From positions 10,607,736-10,671,735 of the forward strand of contig JACBWW010000012.1 of assembly GCA_020086605.1 (NCBI GenBank): 64,000 nt of DNA, in the 5' to 3' direction. The stretch is from Lanius collurio. Taxonomy: Eukaryota > Chordata > Aves > Passeriformes > Laniidae. Below are positions 24,114 to 38,362 of this stretch, piece after piece. Each line of letters starts with the position of its first letter. The stretch's first letter is position 1. Below the pieces are notes generated by a model that did not search any database, was not told the origin of the DNA, and was given only the letters and a program-made list of their open reading frames with translations. A program made the position numbers and the translations under genes.

Positions 24114-27100
24114 CATTTGGCCAAACTCTTTTCAAAGGAGAGTAATCTTTAGCCTGGCATCTATAAGCTGCCTGCAATGAGGGCATACATGCTGCAGTTG
24201 TTACACATCGTACATTAATCAAGAAGTTTTCAGTAGCCAAGTTGGTCTTAAATGATTGTGTAAGGCATGCTCCACAAATTATTCCTGTTCATAGCTTTAA
24301 ACTTGTGCCTGTGTGTGTTCCAGCAGAGGCCAGAAAGTCAGTGCACAGCCAGTACATACCTTTCTGTAGGCTGAATGAATTGATGGCTTGATTACCTCCC
24401 TTCACTATTAAGGATGCAGAATACTAGGGCATATTGCAAAACCCCTCTTAAAGCCAAAACAAGCTTGATTTTAGGGTCTGTGGAGTTGAACTTCACCTTT
24501 TGATGGGGAACAGTGTGGGAAGGTATTTTGGTAGACAATTGAAGGTCCATTATAAGAATTCAGAACACCAGTACAGATGGATAGACAATATTGTTGATTG
24601 CTACATGAAACGTTTTCAACTGAAATGAAATGCCAAGCATGTGCTGTTTGCATCAATGGATGAGGAACTGTGCCCTGTTTAATGTCCCCTTCCACACCTG
24701 TCTATGCTCATTCAGTTTTGTCTACAATCCCAGTTGGCAGTTTATATAATCTCCAGACTGGGTATCACTAAAACATGAACATATTGAATAGATGCAGTCA
24801 TTATACATTTAAAATAAATTCATTCTGATATGACTGTCTGGAGGCTGGAAGCCTTTCAGCAGGTATGGACCTCGGTACTATATTATTTTACTTGAGGTAT
24901 TGTTTCATTCACAAAACAGCATTTGTAATATTTGCAGACATCCTAATATAATATTGGGCTTCTAGAAATAGCTAAATAGCAAATAAGATTATGTTTTTGT
25001 ATGACAGTCATATATACTCTGTACCATTCTCTGGAAGGATAATAGAGTACTACTATGTGGCTTAAACTGGCTTAGCTTCTGAACTCTATTTTAAACCTTC
25101 ATAGCAGTAAGCTTGCATGCTGTAATATATGCTCAATTCTGTAATGCTAAGCTCACACTTATTAAAGCTACAGCTTCCAATAAATATACCAGTTTGTGAA
25201 AGGACCTTCTATAACTACTTCTTCTTTTCTTTATGATGAGCAGATATATAGCTTTTATGTTATTTTTATGTCATTTTTTAATCTGGTTTTTCAATGGCAA
25301 AAAATTAGACAATCACTGTGTTGTTTCCGAGGTCTTCAGAGGAAGCTCAGTGGCTAATTTCAACCAATTTGACAGGAAAGTAGGAGTCTAAAAATGCTGA
25401 GTTCCTACAATAGGCCTACACACCATATGGCCCAGAGCCCACTTGTAATCCTTGCAGCCATTCCTATTTCGTGCCAGTGGCCAGGGGGCAACATGTTTCC
25501 TTTCATCACATATTCAACAGATCGTCTGGAAAACAAGAGAGACAATTTCTTCCAACAGTTTCTCCAGTGAATAAGCTCACAAGCAACACAAAGGGTCAAA
25601 ACACACTTCTGGACTTCCTTTGGCTAGGCAGAAGTTCCTATTTAGGGACGCATTTAATATTAAGAGGGAACTGGGTTTTGGAAGTACCTCCAATATTAAG
25701 GGAATCTGCTATTTTGGAAGGAGCTAGATGGGACAATTTTCATGGTACTTTCTGTCTTGCTTTGTGCCTCAGGCTACCAAATACCAGGTGCTGTGTGAGG
25801 ACAGTGAGCTGACTGGCATACTTTCTGTGGTATGGAGTTTGTCTTTGAACTTCAGCCTTCAGGGATCTGATAGAGCTGTTTATGCAGGCAATAATTTAAA
25901 GAAAAGGTGTGCTTTTGTGAGGGGCTGTAGTTTCGGGGCTGGTGTCTGATAAAGCAGTTGACTGTCAGTGAAGTGTCTGATTCAGGCAAGATTCAAGATT
26001 TCTTTGGTCAACAAGGATGGGAGGATATTAATTCCTGCAGAACTGTGATCACTCTGTAAGTTCTTCAGCTGTCTTTTTGACAAGAAGACAGTGCAATATC
26101 TTTCTGGATCAACAGATAAATGACACACCTTTTAGTATGCTGTAGCCAAGGAGATAAAATGCCCTCTGTCACAATTTTCATACTTTCCTAAAAGCTTGAG
26201 TGGAATTAATAGCATACTTCCCCTGTGTCTGAGCATATGTGCAAACCTACAGTTGTTGATAATTTAGCTGTCAGGTATGTTGAATTAATATTCACTTTCC
26301 AAGTCATAGAGCTGTGTGACGTTAGCGTAGACCACATTTAAAAGTAGAACAGAGAATCAAAACAAAACTGTATTATATTGTAGTGGTTGGTGCATTCTAG
26401 AGAATGGAGAAGAGAGAGCAAGGTGCTTATTATTATTAAGGAAATTGCAATTTCAGATTACGGTTGCTATTTAGTCTCTCTGTTGTGAGTGGGACAATTT
26501 TACTGGTGTCAAACTTAGGAGTCCTCTAAATTCCAGATTTCTTTACCTACTTTTGGTCTTTGTAGAGGTGTGATTTTTTTTTGTCTTGCTCAGATGCTGT
26601 GGTTTTAGGTAAGTGTTCTTGTGATGTGCAACTTGTGACATGCAGTTTGCCTGTGTATGCCTGTCAATCCTGTCTGCTGCTCCTTCCTTCTCAGTACTGT
26701 CCACTACCCTCAGTGGCTGAATTTCAGCCAAGGCTGACAGAAGGAAAGAGGTTTCAGAGACACTGAATTCATATGAAGTTCCTGAGAAATCAGATGACTA
26801 ATAAAGAAGATTCTTTTGCCCTGTGGGAATATTAATATGCAAATGCAACTCATATTAGACGTTAGAGAATCCCCATAGAAACTCAGCCCCGAGGCACAAA
26901 CCCATAACAAACTGTTGCTTACTGGCACTGTCCTTTTGCTTCCTGTTTTTACCAGCTGATCTCCAGTTTGGGGGTTTTGGGGGCTGTGAGAGCAGGGGAG
27001 AAAGAGAAAGTTAGGATTCTTTGTAAAACTAAAAATCTGGTTTTCTTCTGTTTCTTTTAAAATTGTAGCAGGTTTTGAAAACATTGTTACTATTCTTCAA

Positions 27101-29586
27101 AGAACTAACTTTGGCTAAATCTGCCTTTTCTTTTGAAATATAATGTGTAAAGGATTAGATGTCCTTGATTGAACATAAGTTGCAGTCATTGAAAAATCTT
27201 ATGCTTTAGCCTCTCTCAGACTCTTGTAACTGGAAATACCTGTTTTATCTTTGTTCTTGAACTAGAGTTTATCTATCAGTTAAGCAGCATTTTGGCTTTT
27301 TTATCTTTAATTATTAAGGGGGGAAAAAAATAAAACCACTTCAATTAAAGTGCTGCTAAATATTTGGAAACAAACATGCAACACAAAAACCTTGTAAAAG
27401 AAAAGGTATTGGAAAAAGAAATATTATGCTGCTAAATTCTATTTTTGTGATTTGGAGTTATGAGAAGTGCCTGTTATTTGTAAACATGGATATGTTTCAG
27501 AGTGGTCTGTAGATACTGTGTTGCCCTGGATCAAAACTGAGAGCTTGTTCCTAGACAAGCTATTGCTTTAAATTTTGGGGAACTTAGATTGACCAAATAC
27601 AAATACTACTGCATGTATATTACATAACAGTTTAAAGGATTTATACGTCTAGAGGAGTAGGAAGAGACTATGTAGAACTTCTACAAAACTATATATACTT
27701 GGTCTTCACATTTGTGATGTAATAGTCTGTGTCTGTCCATCCCCTGTCCCCCTCCAAAAAAAAAAACCCCAATAAAAATAACCCCCACCAAAACAAACAA
27801 CAATTTAAGAGTCTGTTTCTTGGCTAGAAGATGTAGATCTGGCCTACATTTATGACTCACAGGTGTAGGTGTCCAGCAAGCTACTGATTCTTTCATTCTG
27901 GAATTAACATTAGATTGATAGGGGATGTCAATAAAAGAGATCGCAGTATGTAACTGATATTATAGTCCTGAACCAAGTCAGGAACAGTCAAATAGATTTC
28001 ATTACATGTATTTACCCTAGACTCTGGCACTGGGTACCTAGGAAATCGCCTGTAGGTAGAATTGGGATCGCCCTCCAACTTTCCTTGGATCCTAAGCCAC
28101 TATAGGAATTGCTTTTCCACCAGTCCTGGGAGAGGAGTTTGTCTCAACCTATCTTTTATGCTGTCTGTAGTTGCTGATTCCTTAGAGCTACAATTTTGTT
28201 TCATCGGTTGCCTTTTTTTGCCCTTATTTTCCCCCAGGCCCCTGCCATGTGTGCTGTGTGTTGTTCTGAAACAACACAGGGTGTCCTTCTGTCCTCTGCA
28301 GTGCTTCACGTGCTTTGCAAAGGGGCTGTGCTGGGTCAGGTGTTACACCTTTATCTGTTGGGGGGCTAATTAGCGTTAGAGCTAATGGTAGATACTTTTG
28401 CTGATAGTGCTGACATCCAAAGACTAAATGCAGCTCAATGTAAATAGATATGACTTTGCTTCTTAATGTAATGTAAACAGAAAAGAAGCAGCTCCCTTTG
28501 AAACACAAATGATTTCAGCATTAGGGTGTATTAGTGTAATGACAGCATTGAAGTAATGTCTGCTGGCTTCTGAGTAGGTCAAGTAGTATGTAGTGTTTGG
28601 AAGACCTGTGGTTTTTGTGCCTGAATATAGTTCAAACTGAGACAATGGCTTCTGTAAAAATGAATTTATTCTAATACAAAAAGACTGACTTAGAAATGTG
28701 TTTGCATGGTTCAGAATGATCTAAAGTGTTCTTAAGCTGCACTTCATTACTCTAAAATACTCATTTTTTTGGTTATTCCCCAAACCCCTAAAATAAATAA
28801 AGGTATCCTGTATTAAATAGCTGTATTTTAGCAGGAATTAGCATAAAAATCCTTGAGACTGAAAGTTTATAATGCCTTTTATCCTTTTTATGCTTATCTG
28901 TTTTAAGTAGCTTCAGTGCTCTGTGAAGACAAAGGCACTGGTGTACATGCCACTGATAATAGACAGTGTGACCGTATCATGTATGCTTCCTTAATAATGT
29001 CTGACATTATCAGATTGATTAACTCAGCAGGGGGCTTTAATCAGATTTAACTACTGTTGGCAGCTGTACACTGGCAGAATAGTAATACATCAGGGAGTAA
29101 TATTGAACTTCTTTTATAAGCTGTATTAATCTTGAAACTAAAAAATGTACCATAAAAATTATCATTATTTCTAGTAGTAATGCAAAGAGAAGTGAAACTT
29201 ACACATTGCTCACACAGTCTCAGTTCTCTATTGGATTGTGCTTTACCAAATTTTCTGTTTTCACCATTGCCAAATACTGATGATCTTCAGATTCTCCTTT
29301 TGGTGGTTAATGGGAGTGTGTCTTAAATATAGATACTTCTTTTAGGATTCAAAGAACAATAAATCATTTGGGAGTCAATGACTTAAGCAGAAAAAATAAT
29401 GAAAATATTTTGTAGCTACAGTTTTAAGCATTTGTGTATGTGACAAAGTAATGATAGTTGGGTTTCCTGCTTTGTCCTTTTCAAGTCAAATGCCATACTA
29501 TGACACATTGCTTCAGTTTTATTTCATGCAGAATACTCACAGTATTAACAAATAAAATGCAAGCTTCAAAGATGTTAATGTAACAT
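24114..29586 (+). other. Intronic sequence, mostly unique
   Basis: No gene or transposon recognised. A/C-rich poly-A-like stretch near 27750-27800. 28060-28375 is less AT-rich but has no coding features. 28960-29110 is AT-rich and well mixed, with several TTAAT/GATTAA motifs of the kind seen in conserved non-coding elements, which cannot be judged without alignments. Confidence 0.45.
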
Positions 29587-29830
29587 TCATTCATAGATCA
29601 ATAGGTCAGAAGGGACAACTGTGATCATCAAGTGTGACCTTCTGCCTATCGCATGACATTAAGATTTTCCGAGTTCTTTCTTGTTTGAACTAAAGCATGT
29701 CTTCTTGAAAAGACTGACTTTTGATTGAAACAAATTAATGAAGGGGACAAGCACAGTCCTTGACTATTTGTCTCAGTTATCCCTCGGGTAAATTGCACTC
29801 TGGGTTGGTTTTGGGGGTTTTTTAAAGGTA
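29587..29830 (-). mobile_element. Ancient CR1 3' end (diverged)
   Basis: Antisense to the gene. 'ttcatagatcaataggtcagaagggacaactgtgatcatca' style sequence is a decayed form of the old amniote CR1 end ('tcatagattcataggtcagaagggacc.ttgtgatcatctag'). This is followed by the decayed 'tctgacctcctg' and, near 29700-29800, by remnants of the stretch leading to 'gttaattaccctcactgtt'. Divergence is clearly higher than in the other CR1 copies here. The right boundary is approximate. Confidence 0.75.
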
Positions 29831-30764
29831 GGTAAATGCTGATTCTGCTGTTGCTACATTGTGTTTTTCATTAACTTTCCTTGCTTTGTGTTTCTCTGTA
29901 ACTTCCTATTTGAAAGCAAAACAATTCCAGTTCCTGGAGTGCTCTTGTTCTACAGTGAGCTTTTTAGGCTTTGACTACTATTGGGTAAGGTACCCATGTT
30001 CAGCTGTTTTTTTGTAGCACATATTGAGTCTTCCTTCCCAAATAAAATGTTGTTGTTATTCTGAGTGTACTGTTTGCATTTTTGTGTCTTTCGTGTAAGA
30101 CTTTTTGTTTCTTTCTATTCCAAAGCTGCTATTTGCTTGTATCAATCTTATCAAGAATTTCGGGTTGTTTTACCTAGACAGTTCAGGGTTTTCCATTTCT
30201 CCCATCTCTGTTGAAGCTGTCATTGTTATCAATGATGATTTAATTTACTTCAGGTTATAAATATAAAAGTGAAGCTGCAGAGCATGAAGACTTGATTTTA
30301 CAGGTTGCTGCTAGACTGTTTCAACTCCTTCTTTTCCAACTGAGCCTAAAGCCCTGCCATTTTATTGTCTGCATTTCTTATATTGCAAGCAGATTGGAAG
30401 AGTATGACCTTTTCTCTTCTTGCTCTCCTCATGACATCTTCCAAATTACGAATCTTAGATGACTGACACCCCATAGCTGATACAGTAGACTGAGTTGTGT
30501 TAGAACAATCATTTCTTCATCAGAAATTTTTTTTTCAGATTTTGTGGAAAATTTTTTATAAACAGTCTTTCACATTGTTTAATTCATAACTGGAAGAGTA
30601 CGTTAGTCTCTAATTTGTGGAGTCTTTAGTGCCCTGTCTGGTATTTCTTGTTTTTGTCTCAGACTCTGGTAAGAGGTGTTGCACAAGTGAGCTTTGCAGA
30701 AGAGGAAATGATGCAGTTGACTGTAGCTTGGAAAAATCCTCATCTGTGTTTTGATGGTCTGACC
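29831..30764 (+). other. Intronic sequence between two CR1 copies
   Basis: Unique-looking, T-rich in its first half. No gene, exon or repeat recognised. Confidence 0.5.
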
Positions 30765-30908
30765 TCCATGTCCACCTCTTCAAGGCGAGGTTGGATGGGG
30801 TTCCAAGCAACCTGGTCCAGTGGGAGGTGTCCCTGCCCTTGGCAAGGGGCCTGGAAGTAGGTGATCTTTGAGGTCCCTTCCAATCAGAGCATTCTGTGAT
30901 TCTGTGAT
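30765..30908 (+). mobile_element. CR1 LINE 3' terminus (short)
   Basis: About 140 bp of the CR1 3' UTR: 'ttcaaggcgaggttggatggggtt', 'aacctggtccagtgggaggtgtccctgccc', 'ggcaaggggcctggaa', 'gatctttgaggtcccttccaa', and the microsatellite-like tail 'attctgtgattctgtgatca'. Heavily 5' truncated. Confidence 0.93.
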
Positions 30909-33900
30909 CATTGCTTAAACAGAGTAAAATAGTTGGCTGGAAGTTAGGTGAGGAAATTATTAAAAGCGATAATAAATAATAAAATCATAATCAAGTATAT
31001 TAATTACTTTATATAAATATAATTTATTTTTTTTCCCAGAATACCAAACTTCTCACTCCAAATGGTAGTGGTGATTACTGAGCTGATATTACAACTGCTG
31101 CAAAGTTCCTGCTGCTTTGCTGAGATTATAATGGAAACATCTCAGGCAGTGACAACTGTGTGCACTTCATTATGTATGTGACAGAGAATTTCATTTATAT
31201 AGTGTAAGCAAGCAAAGAGATATTATTTTGAATGTATTTGTAATTATACAGGAAAGTGCTATTGGAGACCTGTAAAATAGATGAGCATTGATCACTATAG
31301 CAGAGGTGGAAGAGAGTTAACAATAATATACATTCAAACAAATCAAAGTAGCATTTGAGCAGTTCAAAAATATTGTCATTTCAATAATATGCAGTAAAAA
31401 CCATCAAAAGTGTTGATAGTTCTCCAGTATTTCTGCATATTTGAGGGGGAGGGAGGTGGGAAAGATAGTAAGTAAGTTGATGAATATGTCAGGTACAAAG
31501 AGGAAATGCTTCTGAGAACAGGCAAATGTTTAAGCAGAATGTTACTAGCATTGCAGTAGACATTGACATCTGGCAGTCATGTAATTTATGACAGTGTATA
31601 TTTAAGTAGCAATTGCCCAGAAAGGCAGCAGATATAAAAATGTACATAATTTTTTTTATTGTTGTGCTTCTGTTATTGTGATTTTTTTCATTTCACAGCC
31701 GTCCTTTGTAAGTCTAGTATCTCTGGGGCTGCCTTGCAGATCATTGAGGTGTTTTGAAACTGCTTTTGAATCACTTCATTTTACAGATTACTTTCCTTGC
31801 GTGTGACAGAAAGTGTTCTGTGCCACTGTTATGATAGATAAAATTGTTACCGGTCTGGTGTTCTGGGAGCCCTATGGGGTATACTTGTATGTATTTATTT
31901 GAAAATGTGTTATTTACAATTCTCATTTGTTATTTCATGTCTTAAGGCCTAATTAAATTGGTTTGTGGAGCAAACTGAGTCTCCATATTTACAAAAAACA
32001 AAGGCAAAACAAAAAATACCTCACAAAAATAACAGTAATGATTCAAAAAAAATCTTTTACAGATGTATTTCGCATAGTCTTATGTGATGCTATACCTAAA
32101 TATATATTTCCATTTTTTTCCTTGTTCATGATAGCCTTGACTAGCGCTGACTGTTGACAGTCTCCTCAGCTAGTATCTGTGTGGTATTTTTGTCACATCA
32201 GAGTTATTCAGTTTAGCACAAGTAGCTACACTGAGGGGGTTCAGATAGTCCAGTGTATTTTAGTGGGGATTCGGTTGTTACCGGTAAGGCAGAAGAAAGA
32301 ACATATTCTCTGAAAGGACTTCATAAAGTGATGTATGGGATGCAGAGATTGATTCCTCAGGTCTTCTGCTTGCTGGTAGATGTTTTGCTCCATGTCCCCA
32401 TGAATATCACCTGCTCTGGAGAAAAAAAATTAACTGCTTTACCAGCAAGGATAAATTAGAAAAAAAACAAGTCAGTGTTAGAACAGTGAATTCAGTTGTT
32501 GCAAGAAAGAACTTAATGTATGCTAATAACTAGCCCACTCCTTAAAATTACTGAAAGATAATGCATTACCTGTACCAAAAAGAAATTTAAGGAAACTGCA
32601 CACTTAAAGATTTTCCTTTCTTCCTTACCGCTTAGATTTTTGCAAAAGGGTTTTTGCCTTCTGTATCAGTCTTTGAATACCAAATATCTTATGAATTTGA
32701 AGCTCCACTTGCCTCTAGCAGCTGGAAGGAACAGGCTGTCCAAAGTATTTTGGAGCTTGTGAGGCTGAATGCTAGGATTAGATCGCTTGCTTCTTTTGCA
32801 GCCTGCCTGCTGTTGCTTTAAAAAGGGATTTTTAAAGTCTTTCACACAGTTCCCCAGGGTTATCTGGGTTATCCTGAGTTATCTTTTTCCAATGAGTCAT
32901 TGCTACTACTCATGATAAGCTTTTCTGTTTGGTTTTTTTTCCACTGGTAGAGTGAGATTCACATACTTACTGCTCGTTTGGTTCAGGCGTATGGCTAAAG
33001 AAAAGAATCACAAGTTTAAAAAAAAAGGTTAATTTTCATTCTGCTGCTGTGTGCAGCCAGATAGAATTTTCTTTAGGCTTGGGAATACAGCCTTACTGGT
33101 TTACAGTTGGTTATTAAGTTCATAATTGGAAAATTGCATTTTTACCCTAGAAAAAGAGGAAGCTACTTTTGCTGCAAAACATAATTATTTTTCATAAAAA
33201 CTATTATTGAGTTAGATGACAAAGTGGTTATAAACCATTTTCCACTTGTCACTGCTGTTCAGAAGAGTGGGTTTTTACAGCCCCGTTGCCATGGACCATC
33301 AAATTTTATTCTAGGCAATTGAGTGGGGACTCAAAGTTAGGACAAATAAATCCTGGAAATGAAATCCCAAATAAAAGATCATACACTTTCTAGTAGGATG
33401 GTAGGCTCAATTTATTTAGTGTCTTTATTAAAAATAGCAGAACTTTATGTCTGATGACAAAGCTTGTAATTGTCAGAGAAGGCAACAATAATCTCTTGTG
33501 TAAGATCCAGGGGGAAAAAATAACTGAATATGAAAGGACAAAGGATGAGAGCAAACAGCTCTCATCAATAGATATCTTATAGTGAACTCAGCATGCTGGA
33601 GATGTATAGAATAGATCATCACTCTGTTGTAATGGGGTATTCAATTACCAGATCACTCCTTTAAAAAAAGTGGCATTTTCACTCCAATATTGAAGCAAAT
33701 ACAATTAGAGATACACTGACAATCTGCTTCTTGTAGGAGTAGGTCTTGCATCAAAAGAAAATGTTTTCCTTTTGCTATGAACTATAACTCTAAAATAATT
33801 AGAATGTAATAGTTCAGGTCTCACATCATTGTAACAGGATTGTTAATTTAAATATTCTTTTTAAAACACTTTAGTCCATATTAAAGTTGTGAAACAAAGA

Positions 33901-34780
33901 AACAATCATTACTATGTCAAACATTGTTCCTCAACTTCAGGCACTGAACAGAAGTGAAAATGTTTCTGCTTTCAGAGTGGGAGGGTATTACTTTTAATTT
34001 AGTAGTGTGGCAATCTTGAAGCTAAAATGCTAATTTTGATTTGGAATAAAGGAACTGTTAATTTATTTGTAGAATACTAATGAAAATCCATTAATGTATG
34101 GGAGAGCAAAATCGATTGTGCATCTGTTCACATTTTTACTGATCCTTGGGAAGAATGTCACCACAGATTAGAAGACTTCTGTCCTGGGATCTAAAAAAAA
34201 TATCTATTCTTCAAGCTTTATTAAAAAAAGGAGAAAGTGGCTTGTAATGTCAGTGAAGGCAAGCTATATCCATTAACTTTGAAAGAAGGACATTGGAGTT
34301 ATGTTGTATTATCATAAAAAGGGCTAAATTGTTTCCCTCCTGGGAAAACCTATCAAGAATCTGGTGGCATTTTACCTCAACTAAATAATTAATTCCTCCC
34401 TTCAGTGGCTAGGACATTTACTTGGGTAGCTGACTCTCAAAGAGGGTGAGCTGATGATCTGCTCTTAGCACTGTACAGAGCTTTTAGTCTGAAAGATTGC
34501 AACCTTGGCACTAAATAAACAGCTAACAGGAGAGGGATAGGGGTGAGAGGATGGTTGCAAATGCTTAGGGAGAGAGTGAGGACTTCGCTGTGTGTGTAAC
34601 CAACTTGGACTTTTCTGAGTTCTTATAAAACTGAAAACTGTGTCCATCCAGCAAGCTGTCACCATTATGATGGAGCTGGGCAAGGATTCAAGAAGAGATA
34701 GGCATGGGTGACTGATTGTCATATTGATGTCAGTTGTTCCAAATCTACACTAGTAAAGTGCTTAAAGAGAATGAAAACTA
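30909..34780 (+). other. Intronic sequence, mostly unique
   Basis: AT-rich, with a purine-rich G patch near 31442-31460 and no recognised gene, exon or transposon. Confidence 0.5.
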
Positions 34781-34860
34781 TAGCAGGACTAAAAACCTGC
34801 AGTAGGACTTAAAACTACCAAGCAGGACTTAGAGCTTAGCAGGACTAACCCTGCAGTAGC
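34781..34860. repeat. Degenerate minisatellite, four ~16-20 bp units
   Basis: The core AG(C/T)AGGACT(A/T)A occurs at 34782, 34801, 34821 and 34838, with a fifth partial start at 34855. Spacers vary, and two units carry 'cctgcagtag'. It looks like an old tandem array interrupted by small indels. Confidence 0.8.
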
Positions 34861-37814
34861 ATGTCTAATATATACATCACTTCTGTTATTTTTGTGTATC
34901 CCTATTTAAGTAAAATCTCAGCTGGCTTACTTGCAGCTCTGTGAAGTTCCAGGTCAGAGTTCTAGAATTCTTGAATGGGGTCCTATTTTAATCAACCATT
35001 TATGTTAAATGAACTTATTCAGTCACGGACAATTCTACGGAGCATACGGTATGTAACATGGTTATTATGTAATTTCATATTACAGCTATTTTACTTTCAA
35101 AAGTACAGTGCTCAGTTTTTATATTTTAAATATTGAAGAAAATAAACAAATATTTAAATAATCATCTGAAACTGTTAATTTAACTTTTTTATACACTGAA
35201 AGACATGCTAATAAAACCAAAAAGTAACCTCTACAGATGCTTAAACAGTGTTTCAAATAGTTAGAGCATCTACATAATATATTTTAGTCTAATTCAAGTA
35301 CTTTTTTCAATTAAACATTCTAAATACCAAAATTGTGTTGTTTGAGGCTTTGAATGTTAAGATTCGCTTATCAATCACATCATTACACTTTATGGTATTT
35401 TTGCTCAAACCATTGGCAGTATTCAGGGTTGCCAGAATGCCTTTTAGGAAAAATTCATGTTTCTTTGATACCATGTTATGCACAAATCTTATAAGTAAGC
35501 ATGTCAAAAATGGAGAGGACATTTTCGGTAATTTAAAGTTTCTCTCTATTTAATTATTTTCCCAGAAAATTGTTCTGTTTTGACTTCCTAGGCTACTGTG
35601 GGAATCCTGAGGATTGTTATTCTGCTCAGTACTGAGCGTTGCCAAGCCTCTCTGGGTCAGCATTCAGCTTTCACTAACAGATTCGTAAGAGAGCAGGGTG
35701 CATCCCCTGCTGCATTTTGCCTCTCTGTTCAGCTAAAAACTGCAAGACAGCGTCAGGATAAATTTTTGTGATGGATACTGTTATTAAGCTTTGGAGGAGG
35801 GTGAAGTTGCCTTAGTTTAGCTTAAAAACTTTGATCCTGTTTCAGACGGATTATCGGTAGCCAAGAGGATGTCAGTTACCTTGTACAAATCAACTTTTCA
35901 AGTTTGTCCTTGGGGAGAAGTAGCAAAAGCAAGTATTGATTGCTCAGTTAGGCTAGCAGGGGACTCTGCTACAAAAATAGATCTTGGAAGAAACAGGAGG
36001 CAGAAAAAGCATGGACAAAAGAAAGGATCAGATAGGAATGTTTTCTTTACAGATGAGTGCTGTAATTGCGCAGCAAATCTCCACAAAAACTGGCAGCAAG
36101 AAGAGAGGGGAAATTAAAAACCAATGTGTTAGATATACTGGGATCCTGTTTTCTGAACCTTGAAATTATTCAGTTAGTAAATAGTGTGAAATCGGCAGGG
36201 AAGTGGTGAACTGGGTGTTTCACTGTTACATGTAGAGCTATGCATATCCTGTCCTGCTTAAAATACAGGCAGAGGGCTCCATGGGGTGCCCAGAATATCA
36301 ATTTGTGTAACTTTTTTGTGTGCATATCTTGAGACATGAGCCATAAATGCAGCATCCACAAGGATGAAGCTCTGGGAAGATATCTTAAGGGCTGCTGAAG
36401 CATCTGTGTGACATTACCTGAGGTTGTCTTTCCATGAAGGATTTTCAGGTAGAGCTCATGTCTGCAGGAGACATGCCAGAGAGGATGAATCAATGCCAAA
36501 GGCCAGAGCACACAGTCCCAGCTGCAAGCAAAGAAGTTCTAGCAGGCTGATGGAAGTACATTCTCTATGCTTTTCTCAGAGTATCCTTAGCATCCCAACA
36601 TTTTTCTCTGCTTGTGACCACAATATCAGAGGAATGTCAAGCCATGCAAGGGTCCTTAAGGTAGCATTCAACCTCCAGTAAAAGCCCATGCATCTTCATC
36701 TCTTGGCATGTTTTTACAGGCTGTGGTTGAGCCAGTGGCTTATATTGTTCTCAAATTGCTAACTTCAAGAAGCTTCATTATCTCGTACATTTATTCCAGA
36801 TAAAGAAACCACGCCTTACCAGTCCATACAAGATTTTATCCAATTTTTGTCATACCAGGATGTCTTGGGTGTATAATAATTAGCATAGGCATGATAGTAG
36901 AAGGCAACAAACTGCTGCATCACCAGACAAATCTGTTTGTCTACTGATGTAGCGGTGCCTTTATATGGAACAAGCTCGTCCTTATTACATCAACTTCTTT
37001 TCTTACATATGCTAAACATGCTAAAATCAATTTTTTAAAAGTGAAGTGTTAAGTTTAATCTTTGTGCAAGTTATAATCCTGATGATTTAACTGGATTTCA
37101 ACATAACAATAATGGTATCCTAGTTAATATGTTAAACGTACCATTTTTTAAAGCTATGTTCTTGCAATCAATAATTGGAGTTACTCTATTGAGTATACCA
37201 TTATTTTTCTTGCTTCTTGTTAAGCTTAGTCTCAGGTAGGGGTTTAAGGGGTTTAAGCACCCTTGTAAAGTACAATTTGTTTTATGACTGTGTTGAATTA
37301 AATGTATCACAAAAATCAAACAAGGTAATAGGGAACAATCAAATGTAAAAAATTGCATTGCCAGTTTTGCAAAGGATTGTTCAAACTCTCAATATGGTGA
37401 GTATCTGAATAGTTATATGGTGTCAAAGGCCACATTTATACACTTAGTTTTAAAATGCGATGCAGCAATTCCATGTTTTGTATTGCAGTTTTTATGCCTG
37501 AACTCAACCTATGTGTATGTATATTCTCTAAAGGATTGGATTGAAAACTGACTGCCTGAGCAAACAGGGCTTGCAGAATTAGTGCTTTTGAGAGCAGCAA
37601 TCTAACCAAAGGACTAAAGCCCCTGCTGCCATACTTAGGTAATTGGATTCTGTCATACTTTCAGAGACAATATTAAAAACATAATTGTGTATTTATAGTA
37701 GCACTTAGATTTCATTCAGTGAGAACTGATGCAGACAAGCGGAAATGTCATTTTGAATTATCCAGTATTGCTATGTGTTACTGCAGTGTAACAAAAATGG
37801 AAAAATGTATATAG
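34861..37814 (+). other. Intronic sequence, mostly unique
   Basis: No gene recognised. 35580-35740 and 36180-36680 are less AT-rich, with frames up to ~110 codons that show no family resemblance. Confidence 0.45.
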
Positions 37815-38362
37815 GATGTACTGGAGTACTGCACAGGGGAAAGACAAGAACCTGTTGGAGCGGGTCCAGAGGCAGGCCACAGAGAACATCAGAGGGTTGA
37901 AACACCTCTCCCATGTGGAAACACTGAGTGACTTGGGGTGTTTAGCCTGGAGAAGAGAAAGCTCTGTGGAGATTTTATTGTGGCCTTTCAGTGCATACAG
38001 GGGGCTTAAAAGGGTAATAGTCCATGCTGGTTTAGCCAAATTCAGAAATATATCCTCCAAGAGAAGGCAGATTACAAACCACGCCTCCCTCACCAGGTTT
38101 GGGAAAAATAAATTAAACACAAGAATCTACAAGAGTGTAGATTCAGACTACATATAAGGAAGAAATTGTTATGATGGGCTTGGTGAAACAATGGAGCAGG
38201 TTGCCCTTAGGGGTGGTAGATGCCACATCCCTGGATGGTTGGACAGGGTTGAACAGCAACCTGGTGTAGTGGAAGGTGTCCCTGTCTGTGGCAGGGGAGT
38301 AGGAACTGGATGATCTTTAAGGTCCCTTCCAACCCAAACCATTCTATGATTCAGTGATATAA
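37815..38362 (+). mobile_element. CR1 LINE, ~550 bp 3' fragment
   Basis: Begins in the last coding part: 'LLERVQRQATENIRGLKHLSHVE' can be read at about 37849-37920, against CR1 'LLERVQRRATKMIRGLEHLSYEE'. It continues through degraded C-terminal coding sequence to the 3' UTR ('gttggacagggttgaacagcaacctggtgtagtggaaggtgtccctg'), 'gatctttaaggtcccttccaacccaaacc' and the tail 'attctatgattcagtgat'. It has the best preserved 3' end in the window. Stops and indels disrupt the frame. Confidence 0.95.

Noticed and set aside
23809..24240. 143-codon Lys/Pro-rich open frame on the - strand
   Set aside because: It is the complement of the G/T-rich tract 23951-24113. The composition (poly-Lys, poly-Pro) is an artefact, and there is no family resemblance.
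37816..38157. 113-codon frame considered as a gene
   Set aside because: Its N-terminal part is the CR1 ORF2 C-terminal region; it is transposon debris.
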